Shown: positions 1 to 5,401 of the stretch, one piece after another
Layout: the number at the start of each line of letters is the position of its first letter
How positions within the stretch are numbered: position 1 is the first letter of the stretch
Source of the DNA: Sphingomonadaceae bacterium
GTDB taxonomy: Bacteria; Pseudomonadota; Alphaproteobacteria; Sphingomonadales; Sphingomonadaceae
NCBI GenBank assembly: GCA_020446665.1
Contig: JAGREF010000227.1
Location: forward strand, 1 to 5,401
Direction: 5' to 3'
DNA: 5,401 nucleotides
Position numbers and translations under genes: made by a program
Notes under the pieces: model-generated
Database searches by the model: none
The model's input: only the letters and a program-made list of their open reading frames with translations
What the model was told of the DNA's origin: nothing

Positions 1-527
1 CGGGGATGGAACCGCCGCCGCTGGAGGATTATTTCAGCGTCATCCATCGCCACTTCGAAAACCTGCCGATCGCCTATAACGCAGAGCTTTGGTGCGAACC
101 GGGCCGGGCGCTGTGCGCGGAATACAGCTCGCTGATCGTGCGCGTGGAAAAGCGCCGCGGCGAAGAGCTGTTCATCAATGACGGTGCCTATGGCGCGTTG
201 TTCGATGCTGCCCATGTCGACTGGCGCTTCCCCGTCAGCGCGTTGGAAGATGACCTGTTCGACGCTGAGGCCGAATTCGCCTTCTATGGCCCCACCTGCG
301 ACGATGCCGATTACATGAAGGGTCCCTTCATGCTGCCCGGTGATATTCAGGCGGGCGACTATATCGAGATCGGCATGCTCGGCGCCTATGGCGCGGCGAT
401 GAAGACCGGCTTCAACGGCTTTGGCAATGCCGTGCCGGTGAATGTGGCAGACGAGCCCATGGCCAGCCTCTATCGCGGCGACCGCATCGACCCGCGTGAA
501 AGCGACAATGTGGTGAGCTTGCGCTGA
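1..527 (+). CDS. Ornithine/lysine-type PLP-dependent decarboxylase (group IV), C-terminal part
   Basis: This is the C-terminal end of a fold-type III, PLP-dependent basic amino acid decarboxylase, the eukaryotic-ODC-like group IV family. These enzymes convert ornithine (some also lysine) to a diamine such as putrescine, feeding polyamine synthesis in the cytoplasm. The frame is open to the left edge; the ATG at position 6 is probably internal. Counting from that Met, visible motifs are EPGR at 31-34 (binds the PLP phosphate), PTCDDAD at about 96-102 with the catalytic Cys98 and the following Asp, GAYG at 126-129 with the PLP-contacting Tyr, and FNGF at 136-139. The N-terminal barrel, including the PLP lysine, lies outside the window; family members are usually near 400 residues, so over half is missing. 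The gene ends in a hairpin terminator. Substrate (ornithine, lysine or both) cannot be decided from this part; diaminopimelate decarboxylase is less likely given the CDDAD and FNGF motifs. Confidence 0.9.
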   Translation, partial: GMEPPPLEDYFSVIHRHFENLPIAYNAELWCEPGRALCAEYSSLIVRVEKRRGEELFINDGAYGALFDAAHVDWRFPVSALEDDLFDAEAEFAFYGPTCDDADYMKGPFMLPGDIQAGDYIEIGMLGAYGAAMKTGFNGFGNAVPVNVADEPMASLYRGDRIDPRESDNVVSLR

Positions 528-549
528 AGAGCCTGATCCCCGCTCAAAC

Positions 550-581
550 AAAAAGCCTCGCCATCGCTGGCGGGGCTTTTT
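550..581. terminator. Bidirectional intrinsic terminator between the decarboxylase gene and hemA
   Basis: A 14-bp stem (AAAAAGCCTCGCCA at 550-563 paired with TGGCGGGGCTTTTT at 568-581, one T:G wobble) closes a 4-base loop. The right arm ends in five T on the + strand and the left arm begins with five A, which read as a T run on the minus strand. It therefore can stop transcription from both converging genes. It lies 22 bp after the decarboxylase stop and 23 bp beyond the hemA stop. Confidence 0.93.
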
Positions 582-604
582 CGTAGTGGCATAGGTGAGG
601 GCGT

Positions 605-1825
605 TCAGGCCGCCTGCCTCAGCTCCAGTTCCATCCGGTCCCAGATCTCGACCAGCGCCTTGGTCAGCTCGGCCATCATCTCTTCGCTATGGGCCGGGCC
701 GGGGGTGAAGCGCAGGCGCTCTGTGCCGCGCGGCACGGTCGGGAAATTGATCGGCTGCACATAGACGCCATATTCGGCGAGCAGAATGTCGCTGATCCGC
801 TTGGCCTTCACCGGGTCGCCCACCATCAGCGGGACGATATGGGTGGTGCTGTCCATCACTGGCAGGCCCGCATCGCGGAACATGCCCTTGAGCGTGGCGG
901 CAGCGGCCTGTTGCCCGTCGCGCTCTGCGCTCGACGATTTCAGATGTTTCACGCTGGCCAGCACGCCGGCCACCAGCACCGGGCTGAGCGAGGTCGTGAA
1001 GATAAAGCCGGGGGCGTAGGAACGGATGCAGTCAATGATCCGCTTGTCCGCCGCGATATAGCCGCCCATCACGCCAAAGGCCTTGCCCAGCGTCCCTTCG
1101 ATAATGTCGATCCGGTCAGCCGCTTCGTCACGTTCCGAAATCCCGCCGCCGCGCGGGCCATACATGCCCACCGCGTGAACCTCGTCGATATAAGTCAGCG
1201 CGTTATACTTCTCCGCCAGATCGCAGATCGCATGGATCGGGGCGACATCGCCATCCATGGAATAGACGCTTTCAAAGGCGATCAGCTTGGGCGTGGCCGG
1301 GTCTTCGGCGGCGAGCAATTCTTCCAGATGCTCCACATCATTGTGCCGGAACACGCGCTTCTCGCAGCCCGAATTGCGGATGCCCGCGATCATGCTGGCA
1401 TGGTTCAACTCGTCCGAGAAGATCACGCAACCCGGCAGCAGCTTGGCCAGGGTGGAGAGCGTCGCATCGTTGGAGACATAGCCCGAGGTGAACAGCAGCG
1501 CGCCTTCCTTGCCGTGCAGATCCGCCAGCTCGCCTTCCAGCTCGACATGGTAATGCGTGTTGCCACCGATATTGCGCGTGCCGCCCGAACCGGCGCCAAC
1601 ATCATGCAGCGCCTCTTCCATCGCGGCGATCACCTTGGGATGCTGACCCATGGCGAGATAGTCGTTGGAACACCAAACGGTGATCGGCTTCGGCCCATTA
1701 TGTCCATGAAAGCAGCGGGCATTGGGATACATGCCCTTGTTCCGCAAGATGTCGATGAACACGCGGTAGCGACCTTCCGCATGGAGTCGGTCAATCGCCT
1801 GGTCAAAAATCTGGTCGTAATTCAC
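605..1825 (-). CDS. hemA: 5-aminolevulinate synthase (C4 pathway)
   Basis: The enzyme condenses glycine with succinyl-CoA to 5-aminolevulinate, the first and usually rate-limiting step of heme synthesis in alphaproteobacteria; it is a cytoplasmic, PLP-dependent homodimer. The 406 residues match the family's usual length. Visible marks are the N-terminal MNYDQIFD, the glycine-rich [12 protein letters not shown] segment at 77-88, the PLP-stacking His142 in LNHASM, Asp214 in IDEVHAVG (pairs with the pyridine nitrogen), the PLP lysine Lys248 in EGTLGKAFG, and the carboxylate-binding arginine, probably Arg372, in ERLRFTPGP. The [14 protein letters not shown] context and the N-terminus favour ALA synthase over the related KBL, BioF and serine palmitoyltransferase enzymes. 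The start is GTG (1823-1825), chosen because AGGGA sits 5 bases before it and nearby ATGs are out of frame. It lies downstream of murI on the same strand with a 117-bp gap that contains a Fur-like palindrome. Confidence 0.97.
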   Translation of the reverse strand: MNYDQIFDQAIDRLHAEGRYRVFIDILRNKGMYPNARCFHGHNGPKPITVWCSNDYLAMGQHPKVIAAMEEALHDVGAGSGGTRNIGGNTHYHVELEGELADLHGKEGALLFTSGYVSNDATLSTLAKLLPGCVIFSDELNHASMIAGIRNSGCEKRVFRHNDVEHLEELLAAEDPATPKLIAFESVYSMDGDVAPIHAICDLAEKYNALTYIDEVHAVGMYGPRGGGISERDEAADRIDIIEGTLGKAFGVMGGYIAADKRIIDCIRSYAPGFIFTTSLSPVLVAGVLASVKHLKSSSAERDGQQAAAATLKGMFRDAGLPVMDSTTHIVPLMVGDPVKAKRISDILLAEYGVYVQPINFPTVPRGTERLRFTPGPAHSEEMMAELTKALVEIWDRMELELRQAA

Positions 1826-1830
1826 GGGTT

Positions 1831-1835
1831 TCCCT
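1831..1835 (-). promoter_or_regulatory. Ribosome binding site of hemA
   Basis: On the minus strand AGGGA lies 5 bases before the GTG start. It supports the GTG over the two ATGs shortly upstream, which are in another frame. Confidence 0.65.
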
Positions 1836-1910
1836 GCGCATCATCGCCCTGCGGGCCGAGTTCAGGGTTGCCGATTTAGTCAGTTTCGGAATGCAATGCC
1901 ACCGCGATCT

Positions 1911-1927
1911 TTGCGAGTGATTCGCAA
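1911..1927. promoter_or_regulatory. Fur-like palindromic operator candidate upstream of hemA
   Basis: TTGCGAGTGATTCGCAA is a 7-1-7 inverted repeat (TGCGAGT-G-ATTCGCA, one mismatched pair, plus an outer T/A pair). Its core resembles the AAT-N-ATT arrangement of Fur boxes. It lies 85 bp upstream of the hemA GTG and 15 bp beyond the murI stop, where a promoter for hemA is expected, although I see no convincing -35/-10 pair. Heme synthesis genes are controlled by iron regulators (Fur, Irr) in several alphaproteobacteria, so iron control is plausible. It lacks a T run, so it does not look like a murI terminator. The match is by eye to remembered consensus only. Confidence 0.4.
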
Positions 1928-1942
1928 CTAAAGTCCCGCCAT

Positions 1943-2785
1943 TCAAAGACTTTCGATCTCTGTGATCCCGTATGGGCTGAACAGATTGAGCAGATCCGGG
2001 GCCGCTGCGGTGGTCACCACGGCTTTGTCCGGCGCGGCGCGCCGGAATTCCTGCCCCTGTGTCAGATAGGCAATGCGGCGGGCGATCCCGGCTGCGCCAT
2101 GCACGAATTGCACATCATCGCCCATCGCCGCGCGCAATTCCTCCTCCACCAGCGGGAAATGGGTGCAAGCGAGGACCACTGTATCAATCGCCTCTCCACC
2201 GGGCTGATCGCGCAGACCGGCCACAGCCTCGGCAATGATTGCGGGGTCTGGCGTGCCACCGCGCAGCTTCAGTTCGGCAGCCCGCACCAGCCCCGGCGCA
2301 CCATGGCGGATCAGGCGCTTGCCTTGCGCAAACTGGGCCTCCAGCTCGTCGACATAGGATTGGCGAACAGTTGCCAGCGTGCCGAGCAGGCCGATCGTGC
2401 CGGTCTTTGTCAGTGCTGCGGCAGGTTTGATCGCGGGCACGGTGCCGACAATCGGCGTATGCAGCACTTCACGCACCATCCCCAGCGCGATAGTGCTGGC
2501 GGTGTTGCAGGCAATGCAGATCAGGCGAGGCTTGTATCGCTCGCTCATCCGGCCGAGCAGACCGGCAACGCGCGCCGCAATCTCTGCTTCGGTCTTGGTA
2601 CCATAGGGCAGGCCCGCGAGATCGGCGGCATAGATCACCGGCGCATCGGGCAGCAGCTTGCGAACTTCCGCCAGCACAGATAGCCCGCCAACGCCGGAAT
2701 CGAACAACAGGATCGGGGAAGCGGGATCGACGTCCAAGGAATGGGCACTCCGGGCGGGACACTGGCCCCTGTTTTTCTTGTCCAA
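1943..2785 (-). CDS. murI: Glutamate racemase
   Basis: The enzyme interconverts L- and D-glutamate without a cofactor, supplying D-Glu for the peptidoglycan stem peptide; it is cytoplasmic. The protein has the family's paired catalytic cysteines, Cys93 in ACNTAST and Cys207 in ACTHFPLV, and the N-terminal LLFDSGVGGLSV at 26-37 with the acid-base Asp29. PYGTKT at 60-65 and the Asp/Glu racemase fold throughout also fit. Length is 280 residues with the TTG start at 2785. A second in-frame TTG at codon 17 (2735-2737) would give 264 residues beginning closer to the usual position before the DSGVGG motif. The first TTG has the better spaced Shine-Dalgarno (AGGG at 2791-2794, 5 bases away); the second has only GGAG 10 bases away. 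An in-frame TGA 5 codons above the first TTG rules out a longer form. It is divergent from plsY (62 bp between start codons) and upstream of hemA on the same strand. Confidence 0.95.
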   Translation of the reverse strand: MDKKNRGQCPARSAHSLDVDPASPILLFDSGVGGLSVLAEVRKLLPDAPVIYAADLAGLPYGTKTEAEIAARVAGLLGRMSERYKPRLICIACNTASTIALGMVREVLHTPIVGTVPAIKPAAALTKTGTIGLLGTLATVRQSYVDELEAQFAQGKRLIRHGAPGLVRAAELKLRGGTPDPAIIAEAVAGLRDQPGGEAIDTVVLACTHFPLVEEELRAAMGDDVQFVHGAAGIARRIAYLTQGQEFRRAAPDKAVVTTAAAPDLLNLFSPYGITEIESL

Positions 2786-2835
2786 ACTGGCCCTAAATCA
2801 AACCAAGCCCCTTCGACAAGTGCAAGCGCGGTGAT

Positions 2836-2840
2836 AGGGA
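2836..2840 (+). promoter_or_regulatory. Ribosome binding site that fixes the plsY start
   Basis: AGGGA stands 7 bases before the ATG at 2848. The in-frame TTG at 2842 is only 1 base after it, too close for initiation, so the ATG is the better start. Confidence 0.7.
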
Positions 2841-2847
2841 CTTGTCC

Positions 2848-3465
2848 ATGATTTCCGAATCCCTTCTCGCGGCCCTGATGGGCTATGCGCTTGGCTCTGT
2901 TCCCTTCGGGCTGGTGCTGACTCTGCTGACCGGCAAGGGCGATGTGCGCTCCATCGGCAGCGGCAGTATCGGGGCGACCAATGTGTTGCGTACCGGCAGC
3001 AAATGGCTGGCCGCGCTGACGCTGCTGCTCGATCTGGCGAAGGGCTGGCTGGCGGTGTGGCTGGCATGGCGCCTGTTTGCACAGCCGGAGGCCATGCCCG
3101 CTGCGGAATGGGGGCCGGTGCCCGCCGCCGCGCTGGCGGCGGTGATTGGCCATTGTTTCCCGGTCTGGCTGAAGTTCAGGGGCGGCAAGGGCGTGGCGAC
3201 CAATGCGGGAGTGAGCTTCGGCATCGCCTGGCCCATTGGGCTGGCCTATGCGATCACATGGCTGGCTGTGCTGGGGCTTGGGCGGATCAGCTCAGTGGCG
3301 GGGATGGCTGCGGTTATCGTGCCTGTCATCGCTGCTGCAGTGCTGGGTTATGCCCAATTCGTGCCAGTGCTGGTGGTGATCGCGGTGCTGGTGCTGTGGC
3401 TCCATAGGGGCAATATCGCCCGGCTGCGCGCCGGGACTGAACCGAAAATCGGCAGCAAAAAATGA
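2848..3465 (+). CDS. plsY: Acyl-phosphate:glycerol-3-phosphate acyltransferase PlsY
   Basis: This inner-membrane enzyme transfers the acyl group from acyl-phosphate (made by PlsX) to glycerol-3-phosphate, giving lysophosphatidate, the first committed step of phospholipid synthesis. The 205 residues match the family. All three conserved motifs are visible: SIGSGSIGATNVLRTG at 35-50, GHCFPVWLKFRGGKGVAT at 101-118, and LHRGNIARLRAGTEPKIGSK at 185-204. Hydrophobic membrane stretches alternate with these loops: about 4-27, 52-77, 91-108, 123-144 and 147-184 (long enough for two spans). The start is ATG 2848 because of the well placed AGGGA. The stop TGA overlaps the dprA start in ATGA (3462-3465), indicating one transcript and coupled translation. 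No clear promoter could be read in the 62 bp shared with murI. Confidence 0.96.
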   Translation: MISESLLAALMGYALGSVPFGLVLTLLTGKGDVRSIGSGSIGATNVLRTGSKWLAALTLLLDLAKGWLAVWLAWRLFAQPEAMPAAEWGPVPAAALAAVIGHCFPVWLKFRGGKGVATNAGVSFGIAWPIGLAYAITWLAVLGLGRISSVAGMAAVIVPVIAAAVLGYAQFVPVLVVIAVLVLWLHRGNIARLRAGTEPKIGSKK

Positions 3466-4580
3466 GCGACGGGGCGGATCGTCCTGCACTTTCCCAGGAA
3501 GAAGCCTTTGCCCGTATCCGCTTGCTGCGCAGCCCCAATATCGGGCCGGTTTCCTATAGCCAGCTGCTGCGCCGGTTTGGCACGGCACAGGCCGCGCTGG
3601 AGGGCTTGCCCGATCTCGCAAAGCGGGGTGGGCGCGCCTATCGCGCTGCACCTGCGGAAGGCATAGAGCGCGAAGTCGCGGCGGTGCGTGCGGCAGGTGC
3701 ACGCTATCTGTTTCACGATTCGTCCGATTATCCTGCCTTGCTGCGCGAGCTGGACAGCGCGCCACCGATCCTGACCTGTCGCGGCAATATCGCACTGGCA
3801 GCGCAGCCTTGTGTCGCCATGGTTGGCGCGCGCAATGCCAGCGCGGCGGCGGTGAAGATTGCTCGCGAATTTGCGGCCGGGCTGGCCGATGCAGGGTTCA
3901 CCGTCGTTTCCGGGCTGGCGCGGGGGATTGACGGGGCGGCCCATCAGGGCGCGCTGCCGGCCACCATTGGCGTGATCGCCAGCGGGATCGACATTGCCTA
4001 TCCGCCGCAGCACGCCGATCTGCAGGAGCGGATCGCTCGTGAGGGCTTGTTGCTGGCCGAACAACCGCCCGGCACTGAACCGCGCGGGAGCCATTTTCCC
4101 AGCCGCAACCGGATCATCGCCGGGCTTTCATCCGGGACGCTGGTGGTGGAGGCTGCACCCAAAAGCGGTTCGCTGATCACTGCGCGGCTCGCGGGGGAGG
4201 CAGGGCGCGAAGTCATGGCGATCCCCGGCAGCCCGCTCGATGCCCGCGCGCAAGGCTGCAACCAGCTGATCCGCGATGGCGCCGTGCTGGTGCAGGCGGT
4301 GGAGGATGTGGTCGAATTGCTGAGCGGCTTTGACGGCACCCCGCGCTCCACCTTCCGCGAGCCGGTCGCGCCCGGATGGGACGCAGGCGAGGGCGAGGAG
4401 GGGTTGGAGAGCGCGGAGCCTGCCGATGTGGCCAGCCTGCTCACCACCGCCCCCATCGCGGTAGACGAACTGATCCGCCAGTCCGGTGAAAGCGCTGCCA
4501 GCGTGCAACTTGCCTTGCTGGAGCTGGAAATTGCAGGCAGGCTGGTGCGCCATGCCGGGGGCAGGGTGAGTCTAAAGTAG
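3462..4580 (+). CDS. dprA: DNA processing protein DprA (Smf)
   Basis: DprA binds incoming single-stranded DNA and loads RecA onto it during natural transformation; it is also widespread in bacteria not known to be competent. The 372 residues show the three-part layout. There is an N-terminal helix-hairpin-like region (about 16-55, LLRSPNIGPVSYSQLLRRFG). A Rossmann-type domain (about 100-290) carries VGARNAS at 121-127, SGLARGIDGAAH at 150-161, SHFPSRNRIIAGLS at 210-223 and KSGSLITA at 234-241. After an acidic linker (about 305-320) comes a C-terminal winged helix (about 321-372, TTAPIAVDELIRQSG). It starts in the ATGA overlap with plsY; the Shine-Dalgarno (GGCAGC) is weak, so coupling to plsY translation is likely. 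Its last 9 bases overlap the end of the convergent HNH gene; no terminator hairpin is visible there. Confidence 0.96.
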   Translation: MSDGADRPALSQEEAFARIRLLRSPNIGPVSYSQLLRRFGTAQAALEGLPDLAKRGGRAYRAAPAEGIEREVAAVRAAGARYLFHDSSDYPALLRELDSAPPILTCRGNIALAAQPCVAMVGARNASAAAVKIAREFAAGLADAGFTVVSGLARGIDGAAHQGALPATIGVIASGIDIAYPPQHADLQERIAREGLLLAEQPPGTEPRGSHFPSRNRIIAGLSSGTLVVEAAPKSGSLITARLAGEAGREVMAIPGSPLDARAQGCNQLIRDGAVLVQAVEDVVELLSGFDGTPRSTFREPVAPGWDAGEGEEGLESAEPADVASLLTTAPIAVDELIRQSGESAASVQLALLELEIAGRLVRHAGGRVSLK

Positions 4581-5252
4581 CCGCCTTTTCAAGTTTCTCG
4601 ATACCGCTTCGATAGCTATATCGTCTTCTTTGGAAATCTTGATCCTTGTACCTTCAAAATCGCGGTAATAGCTTCCAATTCCTTTTGCGAACTCTGCCTT
4701 TAGTGAACCTGGGCGAATGACGAGTAACCCAGCGTCAAAAAGGCGGTGGATATCTGCTCGCAATGGGAGCCCATTATTTGGGCCATCATGCCCACCTTCT
4801 GAAAACGGCACGATATGAGCAGCCTCAATGGCCCCCAATACGTCGCAGCCTGTTACAACGCACTTCGCTCCCCATTGTTGGAATACTTTTGAACGAAATT
4901 CCGCTTGATTTGGTCTCTGCCAAACTTCGGCGATTGCTTTTTGGCGATTGTCAGCTGCATCTGCCTCGCTCGTCGGAGAGTCAATTAGTTGGAAGCCTTG
5001 CTTCGCAAAACGCGCTCTAAAATAACCTGTTTTGGGGTTAGTGGTCATCGGCATGCCAGCAATTTCATTCGCGAGCCGACCTAGAGGTTTTACAGGGAAG
5101 ACTTCTCCTCGATAGACTAAAAAGCCAGTTGTTGAATTGCGTCGATTTCCGCCAGGTTTGGGATAGTTTTGATAGAGCCACTCTTCGCCATGCTTAGATG
5201 CCTTTGCGATGGCTTCCTCAGCATGCTTGCGTTCAAATATGATCTCAGTCAT
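4572..5252 (-). CDS. HNH endonuclease with a ScoMcrA-head-like N-terminal domain, probably horizontally acquired
   Basis: The 226-residue protein has a C-terminal HNH nuclease domain of the HNH_2 type (about 118-180). Seen there are Cys131 and Cys136 (CVVTGC), His146 in EAAHIVPF, Asn160 in NNGLPLRADIH, His169, and the LFDAGLLVI signature; these supply the His-Asn-His metal site for DNA cutting. Residues about 10-90 contain a GFLVYRGEVFPVKPLGRLANE core and end in a GFQLID strand. They resemble by eye the head domain placed before the nuclease in ScoMcrA-like modification-dependent enzymes. Target and role are unknown; a type IV-like restriction function is only one option, and a solitary or mobile nuclease is another. 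GC is about 49% across 4621-5220, far below the flanking genes, and codons such as AAA, ATT and TTT are frequent, which suggests transfer. ATG with GAGGG 5 bases upstream makes the start firm. It is complete and appears intact. Confidence 0.88.
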   Translation of the reverse strand: MTEIIFERKHAEEAIAKASKHGEEWLYQNYPKPGGNRRNSTTGFLVYRGEVFPVKPLGRLANEIAGMPMTTNPKTGYFRARFAKQGFQLIDSPTSEADAADNRQKAIAEVWQRPNQAEFRSKVFQQWGAKCVVTGCDVLGAIEAAHIVPFSEGGHDGPNNGLPLRADIHRLFDAGLLVIRPGSLKAEFAKGIGSYYRDFEGTRIKISKEDDIAIEAVSRNLKRRLL

Positions 5253-5257
5253 TTCAG

Positions 5258-5262
5258 CCCTC
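5258..5262 (-). promoter_or_regulatory. Ribosome binding site of the HNH gene
   Basis: On the minus strand GAGGG lies 5 bases before the ATG at 5252, a strong and well spaced Shine-Dalgarno. It supports an expressed, intact gene. Confidence 0.75.
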
Positions 5263-5273
5263 GTTTGTTAAGC

Positions 5274-5279
5274 ATCATA
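5274..5279 (-). promoter_or_regulatory. Candidate -10 element of the HNH gene
   Basis: TATGAT on the minus strand matches 5 of 6 bases of the sigma-70 -10 consensus and lies 21 bp before the ATG. No good -35 is found 16-18 bases upstream (the GAT-rich stretch there is poor), so this is tentative. If used, the mRNA leader would be roughly 15 bases and just contain the Shine-Dalgarno. Confidence 0.3.
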
Positions 5280-5314
5280 CCCGCTTGACGAACCACTCAT
5301 CCCGTCCCCACCTT

Positions 5315-5340
5315 CACGCGTACACACACGTATACGCGTA
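5315..5340. repeat. 26-base alternating purine-pyrimidine tract upstream of topA (Z-DNA-prone)
   Basis: Every base alternates pyrimidine and purine from C5315 to A5340 without a break. The tract holds two ACGCGT hexamers (5316-5321 and 5334-5339) around a CA repeat and an ACGT. CG and CA/TG alternation is the classic Z-forming pattern under negative supercoiling. The tract ends 18 bp before the topA ATG, so it lies in the promoter or leader. It also forms a 24-bp imperfect palindrome (5316-5339): 7 paired bases, one mismatch, 2 more pairs, 4-base centre. Confidence 0.6.
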
Positions 5341-5358
5341 AGGGCAACAGAAAACATA

Positions 5359-5401
5359 ATGCAGCTCGTAATTGTCGAATCGCCGGCCAAGGCGAAGACC
5401 A
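5359..5401 (+). CDS. topA: DNA topoisomerase I, N-terminal fragment
   Basis: Only 14 codons are present (MQLVIVESPAKAKT), but they match the first strand of the TOPRIM domain of bacterial topoisomerase I, where the Glu of VIVESPAKAKT (Glu7 here) is catalytic. The enzyme relaxes negative supercoils and is essential in most bacteria. No ATG, GTG or TTG lies in frame in the preceding 27 bases, so the ATG start is favoured. The Shine-Dalgarno is weak: AAGGG at 5340-5344 is 14 bases away, longer than usual. The gene follows dprA in many alphaproteobacteria; here the HNH gene lies between. It continues beyond the right edge. Confidence 0.9.
   Translation, partial: MQLVIVESPAKAKT

Noticed and set aside
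689..1879. 396-codon open frame on the + strand opposite hemA
   Set aside because: The minus-strand frame encodes a complete ALA synthase with all catalytic residues. The + frame gives a His/Arg/Ala-rich product with no recognisable domain, as expected of a GC-rich shadow.
1826..1942. Sigma-70 promoter for hemA (for example TAAATC preceded by TGGCAT on the minus strand)
   Set aside because: The hexamers match the consensus poorly, so no promoter position is claimed although one is expected here.
2842..2844. TTG as the plsY start
   Set aside because: It lies only 1 base after the AGGGA Shine-Dalgarno; the ATG at 2848 is spaced properly and gives the usual PlsY length.
2635..3153. 172-codon minus-strand frame crossing the murI start and plsY
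   Set aside because: It overlaps two genes with strong family motifs and covers the divergent intergenic region; no domain is seen.
3348..4094. 248-codon open frame on the minus strand opposite plsY and dprA
   Set aside because: It spans the ends of two well supported genes and has a Gln/Arg-rich composition without motifs; a shadow.
4763..5020. 85-codon + strand frame inside the HNH gene
   Set aside because: The opposite frame carries the clear HNH motif, and this product has no features.
5285..5290. TTGACG as a -35 box for topA
   Set aside because: At 16-18 bases downstream there is only C-rich sequence with no -10-like hexamer; the nearest TA-rich hexamers (5321, 5331) are much too far away.
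5331..5336. TATACG as a -10 box for topA
   Set aside because: It matches only 4 of 6 consensus bases and has no -35-like sequence 16-18 bases upstream; it may simply be part of the alternating tract.

Overview
The window looks like core chromosome of a GC-rich alphaproteobacterium, most likely a sphingomonad (Sphingomonadales). This is inferred from a C4-pathway 5-aminolevulinate synthase, a group IV (eukaryote-type) ornithine decarboxylase, the style of the PlsY and DprA proteins, and two sampled 60-base lines in hemA and dprA at about 67-68% GC. No database search was possible, so genus is not assigned.

Layout, left to right. (1) The 3' end of a PLP-dependent ornithine/lysine-type decarboxylase (+ strand) runs in from the left edge and stops at 527. 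(2) A strong bidirectional terminator hairpin at 550-581 separates it from a converging minus-strand pair. (3) On the minus strand, murI (glutamate racemase, TTG start) is followed by hemA (5-aminolevulinate synthase, GTG start). The 117-bp gap between them holds a palindrome resembling a Fur-type iron box. (4) Diverging from murI, the + strand carries plsY (acyl-phosphate glycerol-3-phosphate acyltransferase) and dprA (DNA processing protein), translationally coupled by an ATGA overlap. (5) An AT-richer gene (about 49% GC over 4621-5220) on the minus strand encodes an HNH nuclease. It shares its last 9 bp with the end of dprA. (6) The first 43 bases of topA (DNA topoisomerase I, + strand) reach the right edge.

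Functionally the conserved genes are housekeeping: polyamine synthesis, D-glutamate for peptidoglycan, heme synthesis, phospholipid synthesis, handling of incoming single-stranded DNA, and supercoiling control. The HNH gene is the accessory element. It sits between dprA and topA, which are often neighbours in alphaproteobacteria. Its N-terminal half resembles the head region of ScoMcrA-like modification-dependent nucleases, so a defence role is possible but unproven.

The most unusual non-coding signal is a perfect 26-base alternating purine-pyrimidine tract (5315-5340), a Z-DNA-prone sequence ending 18 bp before the topA start codon. It also forms an imperfect 24-bp palindrome. Because topoisomerase I removes negative supercoils, a supercoiling-sensitive structure at this place is an attractive regulatory hypothesis. 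There is no gene-free stretch longer than 300 bases, and no tRNA, rRNA, CRISPR array or insertion sequence was seen.
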